From positions 146,634,864-146,698,863 of the forward strand of contig CP136064.1 of the NCBI GenBank assembly GCA_032622095.1: a stretch of DNA of 64,000 nt, given 5' to 3'. The position numbers and the translations under genes were made by a program. The notes beneath the pieces are model-generated. The model made no database searches. It was not told the origin of the DNA and was given only the letters and a program-made list of their open reading frames with translations. How positions within the stretch are numbered: position 1 is the stretch's first letter; every line of letters begins with the position of its first letter. Positions 46,092 to 57,971 of this stretch are shown piece by piece. The stretch is from Siphonodentalium dalli. Lineage: Eukaryota; Mollusca; Scaphopoda; Gadilida; Siphonodentaliidae.

Positions 46092-46944
46092 TATTGAGTA
46101 ATGACATATTGTACAGAGCTCTGGCAGAGATACTAGCTCTGGCCTTTGGTTAGATGAAGTCAAAGATAAACAACACTGCTGTCATCTGTCAAATTTGATT
46201 AATGGCAGCATGAAACTCTTGTTTCTCCTATAATGTACAATGACACTTCCTCATATCTCTTATCTATGGTTATCTTTGCACACTATTCACTTCTATTGAT
46301 TTTCGTATTGACTGATTAATTGACTTTTGAAAAATATATTAACCCTTCAAGCACAAGCCAATGTGAAATTAAAATAATGGCTGATAGCCAATATGTTTTA
46401 TCTATGCAATAGGTAACAGGCAGATAAATCTACATGATTATTGTAAGTGATGCCTTGTTTTGAAAATCAAGATGATAGATGTTGTTAATATTTCCAGGTA
46501 CATTATTTTCCCATTTATTCATATTGTCATGGTTGATTGAATTTTAGGGGCCACAGTGCGCTTAAAAGATTAACATTGAAGGCTATGGATTTTAGTATCC
46601 AAGCTACTTGTAAAACATTGTAAAGTGTGAAACCATTGACTGAGGGCTACTTACTTTCTTTTATATGAACTATGGTAATCTGATTCGATTTAGGGGTCAT
46701 AGGGGCCAGCATCCTCATCATATTATGTCTGTATAACATTACATAGATAACACTTTTGTATTGTATAAACTACATATAAATTAGAAAGTCATACACCCCT
46801 GTTATGAAACACTTAGTCTTGCATTTACCTAACAATATAAGGATTCCTTATTACACAGGTCAGATCTGATCCGTAACTGTCTGACATGTTTGATAAACAG
46901 ATAACAACTGGGGAGAATAGGGGGGGGGGGGGGTAATTAAAGTA
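46092..46944. other. No gene recognised
   Basis: AT-rich. A G run occurs at 46921-46933. Nothing coding or clearly bounded is seen. Confidence 0.45.
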
Positions 46945-47335
46945 CAATTTAAATATGAGATGGAATCCCATGCATGTATGTTGTTCTAAGCAGTCTGGCT
47001 TGTCAACAAATTATAATTTCTCTTTAGAAGTGAATGAATTTTGAATATCTGGCAGGTCAAAAGTGGCAGAGATAGGGGTTTATCACTTTTGCTTCCAATG
47101 AGTTACAGTAACTTAAATTCCCAAACATATCCTCTGAAATCACTAAACCGTTGGATCTCTCAGTGAGAGGTCCTTGGGTGAATAGGGACAGGGTTATGAG
47201 ATTTAAAACTACTCCTCCCTGCCCAAAATACTTTAACCCCTTCTTAAGACAAATTATTTGAGCTTTTGATCTCAAGTTGGGTACTGATATATGGATTCCT
47301 GTGATCTTATCTTTGACAAATTATCAGTTTATATA
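46945..47335 (+). repeat. Dispersed repeat R2, copy 2
   Basis: Direct match to 5410-5790. The minus-strand 72-codon frame here follows the repeat and has no domain. Confidence 0.7.
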
Positions 47336-47388
47336 GCTAATCACTATCACCAAGGTATGGGTTTAAACATCTGCCGATCGGCCTCTCG
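47336..47388 (+). repeat. Element H 3'-end fragment
   Basis: Only the last ~50 bp of H: AATCACTATCACCAAGGTAT, then GGGTTTAAACATCTGCCGATC and CTCTCGAT. Half of the terminal hairpin is deleted (GCCGATCGGCC instead of GCCGATCGTGATCGGC). Confidence 0.65.
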
Positions 47389-47798
47389 ATACTTTATATC
47401 TATATCTCTTCATGTTGACATCTAGTATTACTTAGACAATTCAACTTTTCACACTCATAATTGCTCCATTTTCTTCGTTGGCAAAATCAGCCAATAAAAT
47501 TTCATTCAATCATTCAAACTGGATACTCGACTAACAGAAATTGTGAATTTTTACAAAATATAAATTAAAGATAATTTTTTCTAATATGTTGAAATTAATG
47601 TGCCAGGGCGTAATTATATGCGATCAATGTATTTTGTGTTGCATTTATGGGTTTATAAAATTATAAGTTGCCAAACAACCTACTTTGTATAATTTCTCTC
47701 TGCGAATTTATGCAGTATGCTTACAATTTTAAGCAGTATGTTACAATGCCCATAAATGCAACAAAAAATAAGTTGATTGCATATATAATTTTCTGCAG
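47389..47798 (+). repeat. Dispersed repeat R1, copy 2, and upstream intron sequence
   Basis: 47470-47700 matches 3380-3610. The following 100 bp leads into the polypyrimidine/AG acceptor of the exon at 47799. Confidence 0.6.
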
Positions 47799-48044
47799 GT
47801 CGGAACTTATGCAAAGAACAATAATGCTGTGATCAACATGATAGCAGTGGATGGTGAGTCTGTTGGATTGGCCTATGTGAGTCAGGCAGCTGAGATGTCA
47901 AATGGTACCATTAATGTTTTACATCCACTTGAGTTGACTAGACAGATCAGACTGCTGGGACAGAATTCGACCATCGCCATGGGCGTTGACGTCCGATTCC
48001 TGCTGCATCCATTGTTTGTAGTTGAGGATCCAGATTATCCTGAT
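47799..48044 (+). CDS. Internal exon of a host gene, von Willebrand A-like region (partial)
   Basis: The only segment that looks like an ordinary host exon: acceptor TAATTTTCTGCAG before 47799, 246 bp (82 codons, phase 0 at both ends) with no stop, and a consensus donor GTGAGT at 48045. Codon choice is more GC-balanced than the flanks. It reads VGTYAKNNNAVINMIAVDGE, then 'SVGLAYVSQAAEMSNGTINV', 'LHPLELTRQIRLLGQNSTIA' and MGVDVRFLLHPLFVVEDPDY. The pattern (a strand with hydrophobic core, acidic loop, helix 'LAYVSQAAEMSNGTI', then 'LELTRQI') resembles the second half of a vWA/Sec23-trunk-type Rossmann domain. The family call is tentative and the gene's other exons are outside the window or unrecognised. 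Its neighbours are all transposons, so it is probably a small exon in large introns. Confidence 0.65.
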
Positions 48045-48149
48045 GTGAGTATTGTATGTAATAGGTCAAATTGGCAGATTGCTTAACCCTTCGATTAGGC
48101 CTACAGGATTCTCAAACATAGTCATGAAAGTGTACATAAGAATTATTAA

Positions 48150-48480
48150 AGTGATGCGAAACACTCCGGTAGGGTGATCAAATTGAAATTGATAATAATC
48201 TTGCTCAAAGTAGTTATATTCTACGAATATTTATACAAATTGACAACACACACCGTCGGTCTTATATATTCATTAAATGCAATGGCTCTCGATGGCAAAA
48301 TTATTTGTGTTAGTTTATCGCTGATAGTTGCATCCCGAATCGAGATGTAAATATTGAGCATAGTTCAGATGATGGTTTCTATGGATTGGAATGGTTAATT
48401 TCTTTGAAAATTTTGGCAATGCTAGTGGAATGCTACATTCCCCAGGTTGGCATAGCGCCTGAGTACTAACTTATCAACTA
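48150..48480 (-). repeat. Dispersed repeat R4, inverted copy
   Basis: The reverse complement matches 52225-52565 over about 330 bp (ends with CGGTAGGGTGAT at 48169-48180) and 35380-35640 over 260 bp. With the 52-kb copy it forms a large inverted pair around the left part of element C. Confidence 0.75.
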
Positions 48481-48575
48481 CACTCACCCGAACAAGTTCA
48501 TAAAATGTCTTTAATTTGGAGGGATGTTGTGATAATACAAAAGCAGAAGAGACAGGTCTCCAATTCAGTCATTTG

Positions 48576-48640
48576 GAGGGAATGTTCAGATAATAATTAT
48601 AGTTAGACCATCTATCAAAGTTATTATCTGAACATTCCCC
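48576..48640. repeat. Hairpin, 19-bp arms
   Basis: GGAATGTTCAGATAATAAT and its inverse ATTATCTGAACATTCCCC are separated by about 27 bases. It lies just outside the left end of element C. Confidence 0.8.
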
Positions 48641-48662
48641 AAATGCACCAGTTATCAGTGAG

Positions 48663-48874
48663 TATCTCCGGCAAAGATATCTTGGACACTGAATGAACTA
48701 ATGGTTATATAGTTCTTGCTTGCAAGATTCTAGAAGAATTTATTTTAAATCGGTACGAAGTACCTACAATACACGCACGGTCAAACCCGATTAGGTTCAA
48801 CTTCCGCTAGACCATGTGACAGTCCTTTCATTATAAAAGCAATGTCAAGTAAGTCTGCGGTCTTTTCAATTTCT
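48663..48874 (+). repeat. Element C left outer end and inverted repeat
   Basis: Contains TTGGACACTGAATGAACTAA, GCTTGCAAGATTCTAGAAG, GGTACGAAGTACC (a perfect short palindrome), CAAACCCGATTAGGTTCAAC and TCAAGTAAGTCTGCGGTC. Pairs with 62296-62491. Confidence 0.9.
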
Positions 48875-49091
48875 TCTACTTCGCAAGATAAGTCGCAGTT
48901 TTCATCTGTTCAACTTTCTTTACGATATTGCGAATGACAATGCGCCGTTTCCTAATTTCATGCAATGACACGTGACACGATGCCTTTTCTTGTTCGAGGT
49001 TCATGCTCATTCAAATTTTTCGGGTTCTCGTCGGGATTTCTAACTTTGCAACGGGTGCAATATGGTGTTGACTTCTACACTATGCTCCAAT
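48875..49091. other. Element C interior, unassigned
   Basis: Moderately GC-rich relative to its surroundings; no domain recognised. It would be the position of gag. Confidence 0.4.
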
Positions 49092-49099
49092 TTGGAGTT

Positions 49100-50023
49100 T
49101 AGTGTTGAAACGATTAGTGAATTTCAGAGTCGACTAGTCGAGGTCCAAAAGTCGCGTTGCGTCGACTAGTCGGTACCCCGATATCAAAACTTTCAAACAT
49201 AACATTGTACGGAAAATTCATCGTACATGGCGTACACTGATGACTGATGCAATGGCGTTCTATTGCGTTGCGCATTACCATTTCCCTGCATACACACCAA
49301 TTTATTTGGGAAATAATACTGTAAACATCTTGATATTTATCCAACACACTGAATGTAATTATATAATTAGACATGTGGTGGATAATGATTAGATACACGA
49401 TCATTTATACATTTAATATCGGCGTTCAAGATTATTTCGTTTAGTCACGTGATCACCAATAAACCGGTGCCAAGCGGTGTCACTATAAAATGTTAATGTT
49501 CCGACTAAATACGCCCTATAGTACAGGCTATGTTGTAGAATACGATAGCCAGTTCTTAATGTCAGTATCATTTATATACGGTAGCACCAATGACGTCACC
49601 TTAAGCGACCTTCACCCAGCGTCGCATCATAATCCGACGGTGTGAGATCAATGGAAATATACACAGTGTCTGTATCAAAGCGGTCTCGGACAAACTACAA
49701 AGCTGTGTCAATCATTGCCATCATGTCTTTGACCTCAAACGACGGGTGAGACATTGTGTTGTCAATTTCATTCGTCCAATTAATAGTCGGGTCACCGGTC
49801 TGTGTGTGTCTATACTAGTAACACTGTCAATTCCGGGTGCCACCAAACGTTATACTTACCATAACTTACGCGCAGTTAACACCGTTTATGCCGGAATCGA
49901 TCTTCAAAAAGTTATACATGAAACTAATACACTATATTCCGACAAGTCAACGGCAAAATTCAGAGTCGACGTTCTGACATTTCAGCATCGACTACGACTA
50001 GTCCATTAATCGTTTCAACCCTA
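49100..50023. mobile_element. hAT-type non-autonomous element (MITE), 924 bp
   Basis: TIRs TAGTGTTGAAACGATTA (49100) and the inverse of TAGGGTTGAAACGATTA (50023). The 8-bp duplication TTGGAGTT lies at 49092-49099 and 50024-50031, the length typical of hAT. GTCGACTAGTCG-type motifs lie inside both ends. The two open frames inside (49114-49404 minus, 49746-50009 plus) have no transposase motif. Confidence 0.88.
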
Positions 50024-50031
50024 TTGGAGTT

Positions 50032-52224
50032 TGGTCACTGAAAATTCCTATCAAAGCAAATTGGAAAGAATATTGCACAATATTTCTACTCCCGGATGCC
50101 AGATAAACTAGCCAATGTGAGGCTTGCCTCTTCTCTCTACATTGAACAGAAGATTCAATTATTTTATGATGAAAACTTCGTAAATGTTTTCTCCCTCTGA
50201 CGGGGCACCTTCTCCTGCATCCTCCATCAACACAGAGTTGGTTACTGGACATGCCTCCTCCTTATTGGTCGCAGCCTTCTCAGCCTCAGCAGAGAATGGC
50301 AACGATGGTCATTCAGTCGCAGCTACCACTGGTGCTGCCTCCGGTGCGCCTGGGTTCATTCCATCGCTGCACAAGCCGGCCACTTGCCATAGCTACCACA
50401 ACATCGGTGGTCCGTATAGCTCGCAAGCCCCGGTGCTATCGACACATTGCCTGCCTCGCAGTTAAAAGTGTCAACTGCCACCACTTCCATTCCAGGGGAT
50501 TTCACCGCACAGGTTCCGACCTGTCCTCCATTCGTCGGGTCTTTCCCGGCATCCGTCCTTCCCGGTTTGGGGCGGGCCAGTATCCCTGTTATCCACCTGT
50601 GTTCTTTCATCCACCAGTGTGACGTTGATTTGTATGGTTCCTGGCCTTTTTCGGCTCCTTAAGGCCAGAACCTACACAGACTTATAATTTCCATTCCGAG
50701 GCACCGGAATTTGTGCCTCGTCAAACCAGGTGACCTAGTCGGGGTGCTTGCCCCTTTTCTCCATTTCCTGGATGGACGGTGCCATACGGAGACGAGGACA
50801 TGCGTGTCTGAGTTCGCTATGCCCATCCGAGAGTGCCTTCTAAGAGGGTAATTTCAAATGGGTCAGTCCTTCGATTTTAGGCTAATAATTGCGCACCATT
50901 TTGCATGCATTACCAGCCCAATACTAACAGCGCCTAGGAAAACTTACGCTCTACTCCGTTGTGGTTGTTAAATTTAAAATGGGATCTAACAACGGATATC
51001 TCTATTCATTGCTACAACTGAGCTACCATGTCATAAACATTGACACTCTTTGATAATTTGTCAACAACTTCCACAGCTGCGCTAGTAATCTTCGTAATAT
51101 TTTTTCCCTCTGATGTGGCACCTTCTTCTGCTTCCTCCATCAGCATGGAGTTGGTTACTGGACATGCCTCCTCCTTATTGCCTCAGCAGAGAAGTACGCC
51201 TGTTTTCCACAATCAAAGGACTGGATGGGGCCTCCATATCAAGAAGAAACACCAATGCGTGGTGCCTTTTTCTGCCAACTCAGAGTCTGTTAATGGTCAA
51301 GCCTCCTCTATTTTTAGTTGCGGCCTCCACAACCTTCGCAGAGAAAAGCAACAATGGATGTTCTGCAGCAGCTACTGCTGGTCCTGCCTCAGTCAATCCA
51401 GGTTCATTCTATCGCGGCACATACCAGTTTTTCAGAACCTTTTCTTGCCATGGCTACCCATTGTTGCAATCATTAAAATGATTTTTTTTTTAACAATATT
51501 ACCTCCGTTATTTGTACTAGCCTACCAATGAACCGGCTGCAGCCATTGCAGGCACTGCCCTAGTAGGATCTGATCCTGTGCTTCTCACAGATATGACACA
51601 GCTGACTTGTGGTGACTTGTGGGGGGACGCTTAAGTGCTTGCGACCTTGATCAGGGGTCAGACCCTGGCATGAGATTTCAATAGTGTACCACCAGAAATT
51701 GCACATCGTTATAAGCATCGATCATTACACTGCCGGCGGGGTGAGAACTCGCCTCACTGTGTGTCCACGCTAACCACGGAGGTCCCCATGATCAGGTCAT
51801 GTCACCCCATTTCCATCTTTTCCCTGACAAGACCAGTAGTCCAGTCAAACTTTGCCTTCTCAATTACCAGATACCGATGGGTCAGCCTGCCCACCTATCC
51901 AATCTCTCTCGGATATTGGGATGTGCTCTGTCGACCCAGCCTTCTCTCAGACTCTGAGGTTTCTTCTGTCAGACTGATTGTCCGCCATGTCCAATTTCTC
52001 TCAGGGACTGCTCATGACTCATATTTGATTCGCCTCCATTCTCTACCTCCCTTCATATCCCAACCGGGTATTCAAGGTGTTGTTGAGACCAGTCTTAGAG
52101 TTTTCGGGCCTTCGAATCTGTTCGATTTTGTGATGATCGCCATGGTGCATTTATTTAGCGATTAGGCCACTTTTATGAGAATAACCTAGACATATTATGG
52201 ACTTGATCGTGTGCATGAAACTGA
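50032..52224 (+). other. Element C interior, decayed Ser/Ala/Pro-rich frames
   Basis: 50060-50200 has an open frame with 'RMPDKLANVRLASSLYIEQK'. 50184-50465 and 51100-51480 are duplicated modules sharing TGGTTACTGGACATGCCTCC and 'caccttctcctgc', with Ser/Ala/Pro-rich translations in several frames. 51761-52165 is open for 134 codons with no domain. By position this could be the remains of gag/pol of element C, but I see no RT, RNase H or Gag motif and do not assign it. Confidence 0.35.
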
Positions 52225-52565
52225 TAAGTTAGTATGCAGGTGCTGTGCCTAACAGAGGAATTTAGCAATCTACTCACATGGCCGAAAATATCACGCATAT
52301 TGACCCCATCCCGCTCCATAGAAAACATCGTCTGAACTACGCTCATTTTAAATATTTACTTCTCGATTCGGGACGCATCTAGCTGCGACAAACTAACGAA
52401 AATGATTTTGTCATCGAGAGTCTCTGCATTTAATTAATATATATGAGTGACTGTGGGTGTACGTAGTCAATTTTGATCTAATATTTGTCAACATACCTAC
52501 TTTGAGCAAGATTATTCTCCATTTCTATTTTATCACCCTACCGGAGTGTTTCACATCACTTTAAA
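52225..52565 (+). repeat. Dispersed repeat R4, copy 3
   Basis: The reverse complement of 48150-48480 and a direct match of 35380-35640 over its right 260 bp. Key phrases are TGATAAGTTAGTAT, ATTCGGGACGCATCT and CACCCTACCGGAGTGTTTCA. Confidence 0.75.
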
Positions 52566-52949
52566 ATCGTGATTCTAATTCTCATCAGATTTCGCGATAA
52601 CTGATTCTCACCTTAATTTGAGACATTCAAAATTATTGCCAGATGCCCATATGTGATTAATAATACCAGTTGTCGTGATTATAACAGTTTGTGAAACTCT
52701 TCTGCTAACCTATGGTATGGGTTACCTAAGCACACACCAGGCGAACGACAAATAGGTTCCACATAATTTTGAAACCATGCAGGCCTGTTCGTTGCATCAC
52801 AGGTAGGCAGAATGTTCAGGCAGATCCATTAGCTGTATCTGTTAATCTCCTTGGTTGACTATACAATTCAATTTCCAGTTACTTGGCTTTGTGTACCGGA
52901 GGTGGACACTCTATCTGTCTTGGTCACATCTCTATGTGTATGCTTTTTT
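52566..52949. other. Spacer, no gene
   Basis: AT-rich; short phrases only. Confidence 0.4.
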
Positions 52950-55059
52950 ATGTGTACCCATACCATGTATGGTACACATAATGCCGACGTCCGGATCAAC
53001 CATCCGTCATTCGTCCGTCCGTCTGTCGTTCCGTCTGTCCGTAGACACTTGCTATCCGATTCTATTACTCGAATATTTGTTATCGGATCGTGCTCAAAGT
53101 TTATTTCCATGTTTATAATGACACACTCCTCACCTGTATAGTTTTTGGTATCGATCGGTTGATCGGTTTAGAAATTATTAACACTTTGCGTCCGCACATA
53201 GGCATGAGCTATCCGATGCTGTAACCAAAGTATTTTTTGTCCGATTGTGTTCATATTTGATATGTAGGTTTATGATGACACACACTTCACCTGTATAGTT
53301 TTTGATATCGATTGGTTGATCAGTTTAGAAAATAATTAACCCTGCACACAAATGCTATCTGATGAATCTATAAAGTCAAACAATTTTTTTCTGATATGCC
53401 TCATATTTCTTACCTTGGTTTTTCTTAGCACGTTCTTCATCTGTATGGTTTTTGGTATCGTTTAGTTAACCCTTTCTGCTCTTGTTTTTAAATAGAATTC
53501 ATCCAAGCTGTGTTGACTTAAATATTTTTCATCTGATCAGCACCAAATTTGGTACATATGGTCCTCACCCGATATACAGATCAGGTTCAAATTTGAGTTT
53601 GATCCGGTATATTTTAACAGAGTTATGGCCATTTAAAATTCAAGTAACTGATAATGTAATTAATGCCTGAGCTTAGAAGAGAAGTTCTTATTGCACAGAG
53701 AGTGTATTATTGGCAATGAGTTATGTTCAGCTGGACACAAGATAGATAGGCTGGATCACAGTCTGTTGATAAAATCTGTCAAAACTGTGATTGATGACAC
53801 TCTGGTCCATTCTGTGTTCTGTGCAATATTAAGTTAACCCCTTTGTTGAAACAGGTTCATGAAATTAGAGACTGTCTTATTGTATGGGTTTCTAAATCCA
53901 ATGACATGCTTAATAGACTTTTTGTGTTTATCAGTTCATTAGTTTTTAGTAAGATTAACCCCATTCTATCCGATTTCAGAACTCAAATATTTCCATTGAA
54001 TATGTTTATAGTTCTTGGCATAGTTTATGATAACACACCCCTAACCTGCATAGTGAGGGTCATTTGGTTTATTTGCTTAAAAATATTAACATCCTCCACC
54101 AATCCTGTTGACACGATGTGATAACTAAATATTTTTCACACGATCCCTATATAAATAATTGCACCCATGTTAATGATGACACATTTTTCACCTGTAGAGA
54201 TTTTGGTATCGATTGAATGGTTTAGATAATATTAACCATAACTTTAATTATATTTACGCTGTTTACATACATTATATATTTCCAATGATCAGCTTAGAAG
54301 AAAATTAACCCACCCCATTCCATAGTCATACAGTATGCTATCCAATGTAAATGAATCTAATATGTTCAATCTGACCAATCTCATATCCTACCTCTAGATA
54401 GCTATCTGAAAATTCTACATTAAAACATTTTATATCCAATCATTATCAATCATTTTATATCCAGGTCTATACATCCCTCACTTTTATAGTTGTCCATGTA
54501 TTGATTGGTTTTTGAATCGGAAATATTAAACCTTTTCTCCCATCTAAATGATCCCACAAATTTTTAATATGCAGCTAACACAAAACATAATTAAAAAAAT
54601 AACAATAATAAAAAAAAACGTAATATGTCTCACATTCCAATGTAATAAGCAAATAAATGGAGTTGGTATGATGTTTATCTACTAAATGTCTTAACTATTT
54701 GGTCTTTAACTGCTATTGTGCTTCTCTCTGACTATGGATTGAGCTTAATTAGCTTTATCACTCTATAAGACATATCTGTGTTGGAGTGACCTAATAGGTT
54801 GAAATCGAATGCCACATCCGTGTTGATATTTTGTTTTATATGTGAGCAATTCACACCTTACTATTAAGGTCACAAGTGGAAACAGACTTATTGGGCACAA
54901 ATAAGTCTGTTTCCACTTGTGACCTTTATATAATAGTAAGGTGTGAATTGTTGAATCTTTTGCACTCATGAAAGGTTGGTGTAAGGATTTATTAAAATAG
55001 CTAATCGATATCACCAAGGTATGGGTTAAACATCTGCCGTTCGTGATCGGCCTTTCGTT
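52950..55059 (+). mobile_element. Helentron-like element H, copy 3
   Basis: Starts ATGTGTACCCATACC (one change from copies 1 and 2) with inverted arm TATGGTACACATA. GTCCGTCCGTCTG follows, then H units and an AT-rich body that matches copies 1 and 2. It closes GGTATGGGTTAAACATCTGCC, then CGTTCGTGATCGGCC and TTTCGTT. The terminal hairpin is damaged by one change. The body has acquired a palindrome at 54846-54953. Confidence 0.75.
54846..54953. repeat. Long hairpin, ~47-bp arms, 10-bp loop
   Basis: CAATTCACACCTTACTATTA and AGGTCACAAGTGGAAACAGA are followed, after TTGGGCACAA, by their inverse. Arms are near-perfect apart from a few inserted bases (TTATATAA). It is absent at the equivalent place in copies 1 and 2, so it arose by inverted duplication in copy 3. 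Confidence 0.85.
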
Positions 55060-55338
55060 CTTCCATGGCCATTCTTCCCAGTGTCCTGGCCATAATCTGC
55101 ACAACTCCCTGTAATATGTTCTCATGGTGTATCCCTGGTGTCACATTGGTCTGTGAATCAAGTTAGTCATAAAGCACTGAAAATTGAAACATTTTGTGAG
55201 AATTCAGTGATTCTGGGAGGGGGGGAGTAATAACAATGTTTTCTCATAGGTTTCCTATGGTCCCCTCTTTCGTGTCTTGTGTGCCTGCTGTCATCATCTT
55301 CTGGATGTCGTTCTAGTGCTGCTTCATTCTCAGAATGG

Positions 55339-55363
55339 CGGGGGGGGGGGGGGGGGGGGGGGG
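55339..55363. repeat. Poly-G tract
   Basis: 24-25 consecutive G. Related tracts occur at 8888-8915, 9323-9336, 35797-35811 and, as C, at 40880-40916. Length in the assembly is probably inexact. Confidence 0.8.
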
Positions 55364-55399
55364 AGTGTGGGTACGTCTCTTTATCCTATTGGGACCATG

Positions 55400-55640
55400 A
55401 ATGAATAAGTTATCTCCCTTGCCTATGACCAATGTTTATCCTAGAGATCTTCACTCTGTGAACATTAGGGCACATGAAGTACATGCTGTTTCCTTTTCGG
55501 AGGCTCAGTTTCTTTTGGGGTTATCTGAGCTACTGCATATGGGAGACAGGGGTCTATTTTTGCACATGTCTACCAAGAAAACTATTTGTTACAGGATGCA
55601 AATCTTTTCTGCTTCAGCAGGTGGGTTCCGTAGGCCTAGT
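55400..55640 (+). pseudogene. DIRS tyrosine recombinase, C-terminal remnant (element C)
   Basis: Reads 'RDLHSVNIRAHEVHAVSFSE' and then 'QFLLGLSELLHMGDRGLFLH', which matches the H-x-x-R region of DIRS recombinases ('RAHEVRA.S' pattern). The catalytic Arg is replaced by His (AHEVHAVS). It lies 40-280 bp before the ICR of element C, exactly where the recombinase gene ends in element B. Upstream catalytic Arg and downstream Tyr are not recognisable, so only a fragment survives. Identification depends on the motif plus position. Confidence 0.6.
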
Positions 55641-55819
55641 CTGATTATCTGCTTCTTGGCCTCCTCCTATTCAAGAATTCTAATTATAACCATTAGTTCA
55701 TTCAGTGTCCAAGATATCTTTGCCAGAGATATAATAATATTCTATTTCACTATAGAATCACTTCCGGGGTCAACTGAGATAGCATCACTGCGCATGTGTC
55801 CACGACAACACCTCATTGC

Positions 55820-57971
55820 TTTCGCTGCAAGCGTCGTGTGAAGACGCATTCTTATTCTTGTGTGCTCTGCACAGTAAATACTTTTCAGAGGCTACGGTTG
55901 TAGCGGCTTCTGATTTGTATTTTAGTTGACTCGGACAGTTCCTTTTTATGAATGCAACAACATTTTATTGTATTTGCTTTCATTTTGACGGCTTGCTTGA
56001 TTTTTTGTTTGGCAAATTCCGTGCTGTCCGATTAGCGTATCTTGTCATGCATTGACAGATTTTCTGCGCCATTGAACAACAATCGGTCGCGACTGTAGCG
56101 ACTTGATCGTGTTGATAACGCCACACTTGAAGTGGTCAGTTATTTAATGCTCCAGTTCACTGGAACTTTGAATTAGTTCGAATCAAATTTGTTCGGCTCA
56201 TACCATCGGCTGTTTACTGATCTGGGTCATGCGTGCGGTTGCGATTGTAGCGACCGTGACTCTAACACCACGTGCATGTGTTGTGGCCATTGATCTTGAT
56301 CATGGAGTAACTTTTGTTTCGCAATCTCGGTAGTTGGCCGTTTTTGGGTCACGCACGAGTTTGCGTTGATAAAGCTGCCTTGTCATATCGTTGACATTCA
56401 GTTCAACATGGTGGATGCTGTTTGTTTGGCCTGATGGACCGGACTCCATTGAGTTTATAGAGCGTTGGGTTCGCTAATGTGCCGATCAGGTCGATCGTTG
56501 TTACTATAACGGCTGAATAAGGACAGGACCATCGAGTACCAATGGGAAGCATTGTATGCTACCTGTACAGAGGTCCGATACATTGTCCAGGAAGACTGCA
56601 TGTGTAGCCATGCATGACTTCGCAGGTTGAATTCCATGCGCGTTTTTAACGCTTCGCTCACAGAGGCTTTGTTGTACACACAGCCGGTATCCAATATGCG
56701 CTCGTGATTTCGATTGCAGAAGTCAATGCACTTTCCGACCTCTTCACTTATATGGCTATAGTCTGTGCTCATGACTTTGTCTGTGTAGGTCTTAGAGTTT
56801 TTATAACACTTCGCACGTAGAGGCTTTTTGCACACAGACAAAAATAGTAGATTCACGAGGACAGTCGGTGTTACTGTAAATAAGATGTGGAAGTCTACCG
56901 ATAAAATACGTCTGGTATTCCGACGTCAATCAATGGTGAATGCTTGACATTGTGTCCTATTGTCTGCATGGTTTACATATCACATGTGGTTCATAAACAT
57001 GCAGGGGTTGTTGATGATATATAATCGACCACAGCTTTGTGCGGCTCTTGTTCGCCTATACATGTATACGCTATAATTGTGATGTGATGCATCCTAACCA
57101 ACATACATAGCTTGATTCTGCCCTCTTTTGAGGGAAAATTGTGCTCAATGTTGACAACTGCTTTGGGTCTGATTGACACATAATTTCTGTCATATCAATG
57201 TTGTATTAATTCAACGTTTGAATCATTGACAATATTTGGGCACTCACGTTCTTTATTAACTCATCGAGGACTGAGTTTTTAAGGAGTTTATTCACATCTC
57301 CAATGACACACCGAACCATTCGTAACAGAAATATTTGGTTACATTTTCGCCACGAGGCAGAATCCGATAACGTTTCCGGTGTGCATTTGTGCGTGATAAC
57401 GGTTTCGATGTCAATGCTCCGATACCATGCTGCGCCATATCCAATGTTATCATGTCACCTGGTTGGATCGACCAATGAGGACGCTCCGTTGGTAGAAGCA
57501 TATCAGGAGACATCGGGTCGTCATCTTTGTAGCCCGTCCCATATGGAATCCATATCCCCCTCAGGGTTCCCATATGGGGTCGATGTCCGCCATTTTGTTT
57601 TTCATGGAACTCTGCCGCCTCGGGTATATTTTCGGTGTATTTTGGCGCCAAGAAAAGGGATATCTGTCGGAAATCAAGTTCTGTTAATTTAAAGACATAG
57701 TACCATATACCAAAACCTGCATGTGATATATTTGAGAAATTCTAAACACTCATAAATTAACTATCAAACTCAAGTTTGTTGTCTTGCTTCTGGTGATTAG
57801 CCATTGACTCAATGCGTTGACGTTCAACGCCCATGACGCGTCACTGTGACGTTACATAAGTTAATAGCCATAGACAACAAATTTACTTACTGGCAGGTAA
57901 TGAACTTCGTATAAGTAATTCAAATTCTCACACGGAAAAACATGATATGTGGGTGACATGATAAAATCGTT
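55820..57971. other. Element D interior, no gene recognised
   Basis: Open frames of 119-133 codons on both strands at 56455-56856 and 57292-57692 overlap one another on opposite strands and show no domain. GC content is higher than in neighbouring repeats. I see nothing that supports a gene. Confidence 0.45.

Noticed and set aside
57292-57692. Overlapping 119- and 129-codon frames on opposite strands
   Set aside because: No recognisable domain, no splice context and mutual antisense overlap; probably chance in a GC-richer part of element D.
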